Shown here one piece after another: positions 43,301-53,790 of a DNA stretch of 64,000 bases. The notes under the pieces were generated by a model. The model made no database searches. It was not told where the DNA came from and saw only the letters and a list, made by a program, of their open reading frames with translations. Positions within the stretch are counted from its first letter, which is position 1. Every line of letters begins with the position of its first letter. The translations under genes were made by a program, and so were the position numbers. Origin of the DNA: Serilophus lunatus (Eukaryota > Chordata > Aves > Passeriformes > Eurylaimidae). The stretch spans positions 355,509 through 419,508 of the forward strand of contig VXBA01000889.1 of assembly GCA_013399895.1 (NCBI GenBank). Reading direction: 5' to 3'.

Positions 43301-45139
43301 TTGTGACCTCAGAAAAAATTTGGAGGCTATGGGGCTATATTTAATGACAATGTTCAATGTAAGGATATTTTCTTACATAGAAGAACCCCCAAAACACCTG
43401 TCTGGAAGTCAAGCTTGAGCCTGAGATCCAGTAGAGAGTACAAGGCAGGTGTCTTCAGCAAAGGTGCTCTTCTTCCAAGTCTGCCTTGCCTGATATCCCT
43501 CCCTGTGCCCCATCTGCTAGTTTGTTCAGTCCTACATTCAGAAAGAGTGCCAAGAAAAGGCAATAAAAGAATAATTTTATTTGGAACTCACAGGGATGCA
43601 TTTAGAGACAGCCCACAAGTTTGGACCAAAAGGACTAAAGTTGTGTATCCAGCACTGCTAGATCCTGGATGCCAGACCATAGAAGAACTCAAAAGAGACC
43701 TTCCCAGGAGCAGTCAGCTATTTAGGGACACCCGAATACCTGCCTTCAACAGCCACCAACACATCAGAATTTCTCTGAAACCTTTTTTGAATCACACATG
43801 GTCAGTTGGTAGTGCAAAACAAGCCTGTCTGTTGGTTAAAACTCTGAATAAAAGCTGCTGCTGAGCCACCACAGATCACCACAAGCTGGCCCCCATCCCA
43901 CAGGGGCTGCTTGCAGAGACAAGAAGGGTTTGTCACATGGCAATTAGCTGCAAGGAATCCCCAAAACCCTCCAAAGCTGCTGCTCACTGCCTCTGGCCCT
44001 TGTAATAAACTTACCACCACTCCCCATTTCAGCTGGCAGCTGGTCCTCATTTCTAGACCTGTTTCCTTTCTACTAATTAATCAGCCCCAAATGTCTCTCT
44101 GCCTGAACATGTGGCCAGAGACATGATGTCAGGACACCCTCTTGCAGGCTCACTCATTCTGCATGTGAGGGGCCTGGAGTGCCAGAGGCAGAGCTGGGAT
44201 GACCCTGTGTGGCCACGCCTGAGGCCACTGTGCTGCTGCACAAAGCCAGACCCTGCCCTGCACCAGGGCACGGGCAGCACTGCCTGTTTAGTAGGGACAG
44301 TGGATGGAGAGGATAGATGTGGATCAGCCCTTGTGCTGCCTTCTGACCCCAGCGCTCCCCAGAGGGAAGCAGGAATTGGCCCCATCACCACGTGCAACTG
44401 CAACTCGCCTCTGTGCAGCGCTGAGGCTGAAGTCTCAGGGGTAAAACACAGATTCAGGAGACAAAAGAAAAGTAAAGGGTGGATGAATCACTCTGCAGAG
44501 CACGACCAACATGGTCAGCTTGGCTTGTTACCCACAGCTGACATACCCTGAGCAGACCTGACTGCATATGGAGCCAGCCTTGGGGAAAAAAGAGCAAGGA
44601 CTAGTGTTGCAGGGCACCAGTTCCAGCAGCTGTCCCAGCCCTGAGCTGTGACTACAGACACCGCCAACACCCTGGGCTCTGCTGCTTTAGCTTATGGTCA
44701 GACTCCCTTCCTCATGGAAAAGTTGAAAGGAGCCCGATGCTTTGAGACAAGGAAGCAATGAGCATGAAGCTGCCTTTCACATCCTCCTGGATGTGTTCAT
44801 TCCTCCTGGCCACAGCCTCAGGAAGCAGCACTGAGCCTCTTCCCACCACCAGAGCAGGGCTGACCACAGAGGACAAGGTTCATCTGTAATGGACAGCACA
44901 GCTCTGCAGATGGAGGATGCCAACTGAACAACAGCTTTTTTGACATTTAGTCCCTTCTGAACCGGAAAGGTCATTTGGAAAATTCAAATTTTGAAGATTT
45001 CATAGTACCAAGGAGGATTTTGTGCTCTGTTTGTCCAGCTCTGCTTGCAAACCCCGCTGCCGCAATAAGCAGTTGTGGTTAACCTCCAGAAAGGGAAAGG
45101 TTGAGATTCCCAGGCTGATGGCTAGCTGGGGAGTCTCTT
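40376..45139. other. non-coding sequence, no gene recognised
   Basis: About 4.8 kb with no recognised CR1. It holds a TTTG repeat at 42892-42923, small TAAT clusters at 42155-42175 (TTATTAATTAATG) and 44070-44085, and an AATAAA at 43848 whose flanks do not establish an LTR. Open frames are short and lack recognisable domains. Confidence 0.4.
42892..42923. repeat. (TTGG)n(TTTG)n simple repeat
   Basis: GTTTGGTTGGTTGG runs into TTTGTTTGTTTGTTTTT. A short compound tetranucleotide repeat. Confidence 0.9.
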
Positions 45140-45377
45140 CACTCTCATGACCAGTGACAAGACTCAAGGAAATGGCCTGAAGCCAAATCAGGTTTAGGTT
45201 GGACGTCAGGAAAAAGTTTTTCACCCAGAGGGTGGTTGAAATCTGGAACAGGTTGCCCAGGGAAATGGTCACAGCACATGGTGGGACTGTTGGGGTGTCC
45301 TGGCCAGGATTTGGACTGGATGATGCAAGCAGCTCCCTTCCAACTCAGCATATTCTATAGTTCTGCAGTTCTATGAT
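45140..45377 (+). mobile_element. CR1 LINE, 3' fragment, sense
   Basis: CCAGTGACAAGACTCAAGGA and AAATGGCCTGAAGCCAAATC are followed by TTTAGGTTGGACGTCAGGAA, GTTTTTCACCCAGAGGGTGG and CAGGTTGCCCAGGGAAATGG. It ends TATTCTATAGTTCTGCAGTT plus CTATGAT. These match the terminal ORF2 and 3' UTR of avian CR1. It is 5'-truncated and non-coding. The start is approximate because the 5' end is degraded. Confidence 0.93.
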
Positions 45378-48300
45378 ACAGACTATTCAAATACCACTGT
45401 GAAGATCCTCATCCATTGCTTGTGCCACTACATGGGTTAGATCACCCCAGGAAAGCTTGAGTTCTGGTTGAGCAAGCCAGCAGCCCTTCATTTTGGAAAC
45501 ATGTCCACGTGTGAACCATGCCAGATCACACAACGCAGCAGCTGCAAGCCCTGAACTCCCTCTAGAAACTACCTCACATAGAGAACAAAGAGGGCTCTAC
45601 AAAATAGAGAGGACTCAGCAGCTACAACACCAGGGCAGAAAGCTCTCTGGAGCCGTCCTCAGAGCCTCTGGCTTCTTCTGCTCATGGCATAGCCCTGCTG
45701 GGACCTACCCCACTGGCAATGGGCTGCACCCACCAGCACTGGACCCTTCAGCCCAGAGCATATCCTGGCCATGTTCCCCTGCATTGTGGCCACACAGCAC
45801 TGTGGCCCCACTGCCAGCTTTCTTCCAGCATTGACTGCATCAGGACCTGCTCCTGCTGAGGGATTTGTTTGTGCTAGTGGAGCTGTTGATCAGGAGATGA
45901 GCTGCCTGGGCTGCAGATGCCCAGCACACAAACCTCTGCTGAAGGACTGATGCCCTGAGGCCACAGGGCTGACAGCTCAGAGCTGCCCATCCCACTCCCT
46001 GGAGCTGTGACATCCTCTGCCAGCCCCTAACCCTTTGCAATGGGTGAAGAGGCTTCATCTTCTCTAGGAGATGGAAGGACTGCTTCCAAGTTGTACTGAA
46101 CATGTTCCCACGTTGCTGACCAGCAAAAAGGCCAAACGCCTGTGGAGCTGAGGCCCTCAGACTCACTGCACCAGTGGCAGCTGCAGAGCAGCCCGTGGCG
46201 TGGAGGCAGGGGGCAGGCAGAGCATGACCAGCGGCGGGGCTCTGCAATCATGACTCTTCCCAGCCTTTCCCAACACATTAGAGGGAATGTGGGAGCCCCG
46301 GCCAGAGGTGAGGGGTGGCTGATGAACGAGGTGATAACACCTCGTCAGATGGTTCCACAGGCTGCACCACGCCTGGGGGATGCAGACAAAACACAGAGGT
46401 GAAGCCCAGATGTTTAACTTCAGCATCTGGATGTGATTCCTAAACAGAGTCGCTCACATCTGACTGTTCTGCCTGAAAATAAATGGTTTGTTTGACCTTC
46501 CCTCTAGCCTGCCCCAATATTTTCTGGGTCTCTCCTAAACACACAGCAGCTGCTCCCTCCTTGCTAGGAGCAGCCATGTGCCAGACAAGCATTGCAGGTA
46601 TTGCTGTGGGCATGGCAGCAGTGTGGGTGAGAGGATACGGCATCACAGGATGTGGAGCAGAGCACAGTACAGACCAGAGCCACCAGCCCTGAGGAAAACA
46701 TCCCTCTGCACTGCATCCACCCTGTTTTGAGCTCCCTCTCAGCACATTTCAGAGCAGGACACCAAACCTGGGTGTCCACCCTGTACAAGAGCACCAGTCA
46801 TGGCCTCCACCTTGACAGGTGTTTGCTCCTGCCCAAAAATCTTGTGGAATTAGAGAGGGATGGGACTATAGAGACTGGTCTGCAACAGTGTCCTCCTACC
46901 TTCAGCCCCTACAGCCCCCACCTGAGACCCACCAGTGCAGCCTGGCTACCTGAGCACCCCTGGGCTCACCCAGACATCCCAGAACTTGGCACAACCTGTG
47001 TCTCATTTCACCACAGCAGCATCCCATCTCCCAGAGCAGGGACTGGAAGCAACTCTTTGCAGAGCCAAGGAGAGACAAGCCTGCTCAATGCCTCAGGAGC
47101 ACTGGAAGAATATGCTCAGGGAACTGAGTCCCCAGGATGTTGGAGCAAAGCAGTGCACTTCAGAGAAATATCTAATCTTGGATCAGAGACGCCATGCACC
47201 AGAGAATCCACTACACTCCCAATAAATGGAAATAGTGGCGCTGGGTGGTGCTGGAGCTGACAATGAAGATAGTGATTAGTGATGACGGGCAGTACCAACT
47301 ACAGCTAATCTGCCTAATGGCCAAGTCTGAGGGTAGTGTGTGTGACTGATGGTGACAAGTGATGGCAGCTGGAGGAGGCCACAGTGACCACAGAGATGTC
47401 AGACAATGCTGGTGGCAGACAGAGCAAACAAGTGGTGACACAGTAATCTGTTACTTGGGTTGTTTGTAATCCTGCAGACACATCTGGCTTGAGAACACCA
47501 TGGTCCTGCAAGGCTCCTGAAATATCAAACAGGGAGCATGGGAGGCCAGGCCTCTCACCATGGTTTCCTGTGAGCAGTGTGGGGTGCAAAGTGGTGGCAC
47601 GGTGTGGTGTGGCATATTAACAGCCAACATCTTGGTCCACTCTGGCCCAGCTCCAACTCAGCACAAGGAGGGCAGAGCCAGCAGGACAGTGCAAGAGGTG
47701 TTGGACCCATCAGTGCAGCTGGACAGGTACATCAAGGTCCCAGTGAGATTCAGCAATGAGGTGCCCACCACAGGACACCCACACTGGCACAGCCCCTGTG
47801 CCAGCCGGTCACTGCAGAGGGAGCAGCCCCGTTCCAGCAGCACAACAGCTCCATGAGCTGCCAGCCAGGAGCGGTGAGTGGATGCAGCCCTGGTGCCAGC
47901 ATGGCCAGCCCATGAAGTGCATTGTGTGCTGCATGGCCACTTGCAGCCCAGCCTGGCCCTGAGCACACTAATGGCATCCCTGTGTCCTCCCACACCGCCT
48001 GAAGCACAAGCCTTGGCAAGCAGGAGGGACAGAGGTGCCAGGAAGGAGGGTCAGGGGTGCCGAGGCAGCAGTGACGCACCGCAGTGCTGGGGCGGCTCAT
48101 GAGTGAGAGCCAGGCTGGCCCTCGGGGACCAGGACGATACTTCGTACAGGAAAAAAGGGCAAAACATGTCAGCTGGCCACGATAAGAGCAGCCACACAAA
48201 GCAGGCGCCACTTGCAGAGCAATATGTTCCCTGTCATCAGCCTGGCAGCACAGCAGGGCACAGCACCTCATGCCCATCAGATTTATTTTCTGCATGAGAT

Positions 48301-48594
48301 TAAAGCAGGCCTCAGGGCCCAAAGAATCTGGGGCAGATCAGCCAAAAGGTGCCCAAGTATGAGCACAGAGTTACTAGCAAGCTCCAGGATTGCTGCAATA
48401 AGCTGAAGCTCTGCAACCCAAGAGCTGCGCACCAAGCCTGAGAGTTTGGGGTTAGAAAGGCTGGTTTTGTGGCATCTCCCTGGGATGGGTCTTGTGGAGC
48501 ATCCTACCCCCACCCCTCCCTGGACCAGCTCTATGGTCTCAGGAGCTCCTGAAAAGCCTCGACCAAGCCGGCTGAGCAGTGAAGCAGCCCTTGA
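45378..48594. other. non-coding sequence, no gene recognised
   Basis: About 3.2 kb of single-copy sequence. A region at 47240-47440 is rich in GTGATG/GATGGTGACA-type phrases and may be a decayed GTGAT-like tandem repeat. The 202-codon frame at 46652-47260 has no recognisable domain. Confidence 0.4.
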
Positions 48595-48622
48595 CTGTAC
48601 CAGGGGCTCTTGCCTGGTACAG
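48595..48622. repeat. short perfect inverted repeat (hairpin)
   Basis: CTGTACCAGG at 48595-48604 and its exact reverse complement CCTGGTACAG at 48613-48622 enclose an 8-base loop. Ten perfect pairs would form a stable hairpin in single-stranded DNA or RNA. No downstream T or U run and no known RNA family is recognisable. Confidence 0.7.
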
Positions 48623-48661
48623 AAGGGAACGATCCGGCCTGTAACAGGAACATCAGCTGCC

Positions 48662-48835
48662 TGACCAAGGTGGGAAACAAAGGATAAGCAGTTATTCTTG
48701 TTAGCCTTGGTAAATCATTTACTTGAATCACAGCCCGAATGAATTGGTACCATTGTTCCGAGGGCTTTTCAACAAACAAGTTGTAGGCCAAGTGGAACAG
48801 TACCATTGTTACTGGAAAAAATGTCCTATGGCTAC
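48662..48835. promoter_or_regulatory. candidate element with repeated SOX-like sites
   Basis: GTACCATTGTT occurs twice, at 48747-48757 and 48800-48810, 53 bases apart in the same orientation. CATTGTT is a strong SOX-type core (AACAATG on the opposite strand). Other motifs are GGGAAACAAAGGATAAGC, TTATTCTTGTTAGCC, GTAAATCATTTAC (a near-palindrome) and CAACAAACAAG. Unique AT-leaning sequence with no repeat signature lies directly upstream of a CR1. Confidence 0.37.
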
Positions 48836-48916
48836 AAATTCAGGTACAGGCCAGGATGGAAACTCATTAGTGACTAAAGACAGTCGTGTTGTGACCCTGT
48901 AAACATCAATCCCAAG

Positions 48917-49280
48917 TGAGGCCCTCCTGTACCTAAATGGGGTCTATCAGTACCTAAAGGGAGCCTTAAAGAAGACTGGAGAGGGACTTTTTGTAAGGGC
49001 ATGTAGTGATAGGACATGGGAGAATGGCTTCCTACTGACAAAGTGCAGGGTTAGATATGATACTGAGGAGAAATTCTTCCCTATGAGGGTGGTGAGGCCC
49101 TGGCACAGGCTGTCCAGAGAAGCTGTGGCTGCCCCATCCCTGGAAGTGTCCAAGGCCAGGTTGGACAGGGCTTGGAGCAACCTGGGATAGTGAAAGATAT
49201 CCCTGCCCATGGCAAGAGGTTGGAATGAGATGAGCTTTAATGTCCCCTCCCACTAATACCATTCTGTGATTCTATGATGA
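48917..49280 (+). mobile_element. CR1 LINE, 3' fragment, sense
   Basis: It starts near TGAGGCCCTCCTGTACCTAA and passes GACTGGAGAGGGACTTTTTG, GGGCATGTAGTGATAGGACA, AGAAATTCTTCCCTATGAGG, CTGTGGCTGCCCCATCCCTG and CCTGCCCATGGCAAGAGGTT. It ends at ACCATTCTGTGATTCTATGA. It is one of the best preserved copies here, about 360 bases, of the CCCATGGCA-tail group. Non-coding because 5'-truncated. Confidence 0.96.
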
Positions 49281-51216
49281 TGAGCAAGCTTTGCCCAAAT
49301 TCCTCCCTAACGGGGCTGCCCTGCCTGTGCTGCAGCAGACCACAGTGCAGCTGCATCCACCAGACACTGTTCTAGCCACTTCCTTCTCCAAGACAATCCA
49401 AGGAGGCACTTAATGGAACTGGGAATATCCTGGTGCTCCCATGAGGTTGTGGCTAAATCCCAGCTTGCAAGAGTTCATAGGGAGTTGGAAAAGAGGCTGG
49501 CAGTGGTGGAATAAGCCCAGAGCCAATCTAGCAGCCCACACCACAATCCTGGCAGGAAGCACCGGTGAAGGATACAGGCACCTACAGCCCCCATGGCACC
49601 CTGTCCAAGGAGCCACAGGTCTCCCAGTTCCACATCCCTGCAGGCTCAGGGTGCTCTCCACTGGAAGTGCTGGGCATGGCAGCATGGCACAGCAGCAGAG
49701 CCAACAGGAGCAGGCATTTTCAGAAGAACATGCCCCACTGTCACCCCCTACCCACAAGACTGTGACACAATTTTGTCTCGATTTTGAATCTGCTCTGGTT
49801 TTAATTTGGGAGATGATGCTGTATCTAGTGCTGCAGCCCTTGATTAGCACACACACCAGCACACACACACACACCACATTGCCAGACTCAATCACACATG
49901 TTTGCTCAAGACCTTTCGGAAATCTTTGGATTCAGACCAACTTTTCTTTTCTTACATGCATTTGTTGTAGTCCGATATTTATAGTTTACTTAAAATAAAT
50001 GGCTCCTTATGTTTCCTGCTTCCCGCTCTCAAGGCGAGGGTCTCATGGGGGTTACTGCCTGTCTTCTTCTCTCTTTCCTCAACCTTTTGCTATTTTTTCC
50101 TCTTCCATAAACATTTTTGAGCAGATTCTACATTTGCCAGATGCTGCTGAGCCTTGTCACAGGTTTTTTCAGTGGTTCTGGTGAGCAAGACACTGGTTCA
50201 GATTGAAGGAGACAGAATAGTGCACAGTGGGACAGCTGTGCCACAGGGCCTCCATGGAAGAGAAGGAGGATGAAGATGAAAAGGATGAGGCGGGGTGGTC
50301 TCTGGGTCATGGGAGCCAGGCACAGGTCCAGGTTGTGGTGTAGACTCATTTGCAGCACTGGAATGTGAGGAGGCAGCACCTGGACTCATTGTCACTGTTG
50401 CAGGGGACAGAAGGAATGGCAAAAGTGACAACCCTTCCTACCCTGCTTGGGTTATGAGCACAGGGCTCCCACCTGCAAGACTCCACTCCAGGAGGGATCC
50501 TCTCCCCAGACCAGGGTGGGGCGCGGGGTGGTGGAGCCTCACGAAGCTCTCTGCTCCCACTTGGGCCAGCTCTGAGCAGGCTGCTTCTGGCCTGCTCCGG
50601 TCAACTGTCTCCAAGGATAGATTTCCACCTTTCTCCATCTGAGTATCTCCGAGGACAGATGCCCGGCCCTCTCCAGGCCCTTGTTGCCTTATTTGAACAC
50701 TCTCACAGTGGCCTCATGATTTCTCCATGCATTTATAGGGAACTTCCCTTATTCCAGCTCCTGCCTCTCACTGTCCCTCTGTGCACCTTTGAGAAGCACC
50801 AAATGTCCCGTGCCTACAGCAAAGGAAGTGCAAGTCCTCAACAGAGGATGGAAACCTCCCAGGAACCTCAGCTGCTGAGCAGGCAGGTTTGGGGGAGCCC
50901 AGGAGGGGGACCCATGGGATTCCCTGGGAGAGGAGCAGTCCCCAGGCTCCTCCCTGTGGCATTGCAGCATCTCAGGGTGCAAGAGGCAAGGATGTTGCTG
51001 GAGCATCCCTGCAGACAGCAGGAGGATGGAGGGATTAAACCAATGTTTGCATGGCCTTTCCCACCCAGCAGCCTCTTGGCAGCTCTCTCCATCGCTGGGG
51101 CCGACAAGCCCCATTTGTTTTGGAAGAGCCGTTTTTTTTCCAACCCTCTGCTGTGAACGGAATGCTTTCACTGCAAAAATTATCATCTTTTTTTATTTCA
51201 GGCCCTGTGGCTCCAC
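49281..51216. other. non-coding sequence, no gene recognised
   Basis: Single-copy sequence with a CA repeat at 49848-49874 and AT-richer sequence at 49900-50000. No gene or further transposon recognised. Confidence 0.42.
49848..49874. repeat. interrupted (CA)n microsatellite
   Basis: CACACACACCAGCACACACA continues as CACACACC. One CAG interruption breaks the array. Confidence 0.9.
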
Positions 51217-51573
51217 TAGACACCTTCCACCATCCCAGGTTGCTCCAACCTGGCCTTGGACACTTCCAGGAATGGGGCAGCCACAGCTTCTCTGGGCAAC
51301 CCGTGCCAGGGTCTCACCACTCTTGTTGCAAAACACTTCTTCCTGATACCTCATCTAAATCTCCCACTTTTAATTTAAAGCCATCCCACCTTGTCCTGTC
51401 ACTACAGACCCTCCTAAGAAATTTGTCCCGTCATTTTATAAGTCTGCTTTAGGCACTGGAAGGGGCTTGAAGGTCTCTCCAGAGACTTCTGTTCTCCAGG
51501 CTGAGCAATCCCAAATCTCTCAGCTTTTCCCTACAGGAAGGGTGCTCCACCCTCTGAACATTTTTGATCCCCA
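51217..51573 (-). mobile_element. CR1 LINE fragment, antisense, missing its 3' terminus
   Basis: The plus strand reads GACACCTTCCACCATCCCAG, TTGCTCCAACCTGGCCTTGG, GGGGCAGCCACAGCTTCTCT, CCTTGTCCTGTCACTACAGA and CTGTTCTCCAGGCTGAGCAA. This is the reverse complement of the CR1 end of ORF2 and 3' UTR, CCCATGGCA-tail group. The expected last ~60 bases of the element (the tail block plus ATTCTATG octamers) should lie before 51217 but are absent. This copy was therefore broken by deletion or rearrangement after insertion. Confidence 0.95.
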
Positions 51574-51735
51574 AGGCTTCATCCAGGCAGAAGCCTGGAT
51601 ATAAAGGCAAGAATGTAGCCTGGCTTTCTCCTCCAGACAGCCCTGCAGAACAACATCCCATTGGGAAGTGCTCCCAGCTGACAGCACCACACAGGGCTGG
51701 GCTGTTTCCATACAGCACTTGGATCACAGTTGCAA
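51574..51735. other. short spacer between CR1 and pyrimidine tract
   Basis: Single-copy sequence. Nothing recognised. Confidence 0.4.
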
Positions 51736-51925
51736 TTTTCTTTTTGTTTTGTCCTTCTTCTCTTTCTTTCTTTTTCTTTTTTCTTTCTATCTTGCTTTTT
51801 CTCTTTATCTCTTTTGAATTAGCATTATGTTTTATTTTTCCTCTTTTTTTCTTACCTTTCTCTTATTTCCTTCTTTCCCCCTTTTTTTCTTTTTTTCATT
51901 CTCTTTTTCCTCTCCCTCCTCTCTG
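51736..51925. repeat. long polypyrimidine (T/C-rich) tract
   Basis: About 190 bases of TTTCTTTCTTTTTC-type sequence with only a few purines (a GAATTAGCATTATG interruption near 51818-51831). It is low-complexity DNA that could form triplex structures. It produces a Phe/Leu/Ser-rich spurious open frame on the plus strand and a Lys/Arg-rich one on the minus strand. Confidence 0.9.
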
Positions 51926-53544
51926 TTCCAGCTGCGTGCAATCCACGAAAAGACCATTTGAGTTTCCCACACACATTAATCATTTGCCAGCTCATCTTTT
52001 GAGCAGGGATGGCACATGAGAACAGCAGCACCACAGGGCCTGAGCCCCTGGTGGGGTGGGGGGACCCTTGCCTGGGAAATGCTGGCAGGGGAGAAAAACC
52101 CTCACAGAAATGGTCCTGCAGATTGTATGACAATGGGCTGAATGGAACTGCCTCCTCCAAACACTCCTGCTGGCAGCAGGGCCACCAGCAGCCACTGCCT
52201 TGGCAGAGCCACTGAACCAGCGCCCAGTGGGCAGCTCTGCCCACTCTGCCCCAACTCACTGCCAAAAATCTTCCATTCCCTGGGGATAAAATGTCATCAT
52301 AGAAAAGGAGATTAACCTGGGCAAGGTGTGGCCTCAGCTCCAGGGAGTCAAGATAAATTGTGCCAAGTGACATGAGGCTGAGGGTTTTCCCTGCCCTTCT
52401 TATCCTAGAATAGGCAGGAGGCCCCAGGGGTGGGCAGCCACTAGAGGAACACTTCTGACAACAAATCTTGAAAAAGAATAGGGCCAACCAGTATTTTCTA
52501 GAGTGTTTCTCAGCAGAGGCCCTGGAGTTCATGACAGAGGACAGCAGATGACCCCCAGGTGGCTGTGTAGGGTACATCCCAAGTCCCATGACAAACCAGC
52601 TCCAGAGGCTGCATGGTTTACATCCAGGAGCTCAAACAAGCATTCAGATGCCTTTCTCATGTTCTTTAATGACAAAGACTTTAATGTCCTTGTCTAGCAC
52701 CAACTCTCTTCCCATTGGCACAACCCTCCTGGACAGGAGGCCCTGGGCTGGGATGGTGCCACCATCCCAACAGCAAGAAACAAGACCCAGAGAGACAAAA
52801 TGCCTCAAGCCCCTCAGACTGATCACAGCAGGCTGGTGACCACATCTCCCAGGAATGAACATGGACGCCTTGGCCATTCTCCCTGCCTCTGGAGACTTTG
52901 CACACTCTGGAGGCACCAAGGGGCTTTGCTCCCCCTGGGGAAATCAAGACTCAGCACAGGACAGGATCTGGGATCCCCATGGCAGTGGAGAGCACAGCCA
53001 TGGGAACTGTCTCACACTTCTGAGTCTCTTGAGCCACGATGCAGCAGGATGGTCCCATGGGATCTAATAGCCCTCCAGCCACTGGGATTGCAGTTGATAT
53101 CAACTGGAACAAAACAACACTTCATGGAGTCACCATAACCTCTGGCTGTCCTGGGCATCCTCGTGGGGACACAGCTGAGTGTGGCCACAGTCAGTGCCGC
53201 ACTCTGGAACATGTCCCCCATGGACCATGGCACCCCCAGTGTGGCCCCAGGGATGGTCATACACTGCCTGCTTCCCTGGGCCTCTGACCCTCCCTGTCTT
53301 CCACAGCTCCCAGCTCTTTCTCTTCCGGCACAAGAAGCCTTCAGAAAGGGTCCTGGGCATCCACTTTGGAATGGACCTAGAGCCAAGTGCCTGGGGCAGG
53401 CCACGAGGATGCTGAAGCGTTTCAGAGCATGGGGGCAGGCCAGTGGGACCTGGCAGGCGATGAGACAGAAGGACAATACAACAGCCCGTTTGTGCTCCTG
53501 GCTCCCGGCCCCCCTGCCCTGCCCCATGCCATAGTAAGGCTGGT
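51926..53544. other. non-coding sequence, no gene recognised
   Basis: Single-copy sequence. A 245-codon minus frame at 51852-52589 begins with unremarkable peptide and ends in the pyrimidine tract's complement. No domain recognised. Confidence 0.42.
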
Positions 53545-53790
53545 ATTCAGGAATTAATTGATGTAATTAAAGTGTGGCATGACTTTGCCATGGCCTCCAA
53601 AGGCAGTGGCAGTGGGCCAGGGTCTGCGGGTGGAGGAGGAGCCCCTCCCATGCTATTCTCCCCATTGAAAAAGGCCAGATCTTGGGTAGATCTGAAGCAT
53701 GAAATCGGTATAAAGGGATTGTTGGGGAAGCGTAACGGTGCTGGTCTTGCCATCATCAGCAGCTGCAGGGTGATAATTCATCCCAGGAGG
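53545..53790. promoter_or_regulatory. candidate conserved non-coding element
   Basis: CAGGAATTAATTGATGTAAT and TAAAGTGTGGCATGACTTTG (T-box-like GTGTG, TAAT cores) open the segment. CAGATCTTGGGTAGATCTG is an imperfect inverted repeat. GAAATCGGTATAAAGGG, GAAGCGTAACGG and GTGATAATTCATCCC follow. CpGs persist in AT-leaning context. An open frame crosses it (53572-53949), but the peptide is not recognisable. Confidence 0.28.

Noticed and set aside
43790..43900. AATAAA at 43848 followed by GCTGCTGCTGAG as the polyadenylation signal of a retroviral LTR
   Set aside because: No matching second LTR, no TG...CA termini with target duplication and no internal retroviral coding sequence could be recognised.
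51736..51925. Hydrophobic Phe/Leu-rich open frame over the pyrimidine tract as a membrane protein
   Set aside because: The peptide is a direct by-product of TTT/CTT/TCT codons in low-complexity DNA.
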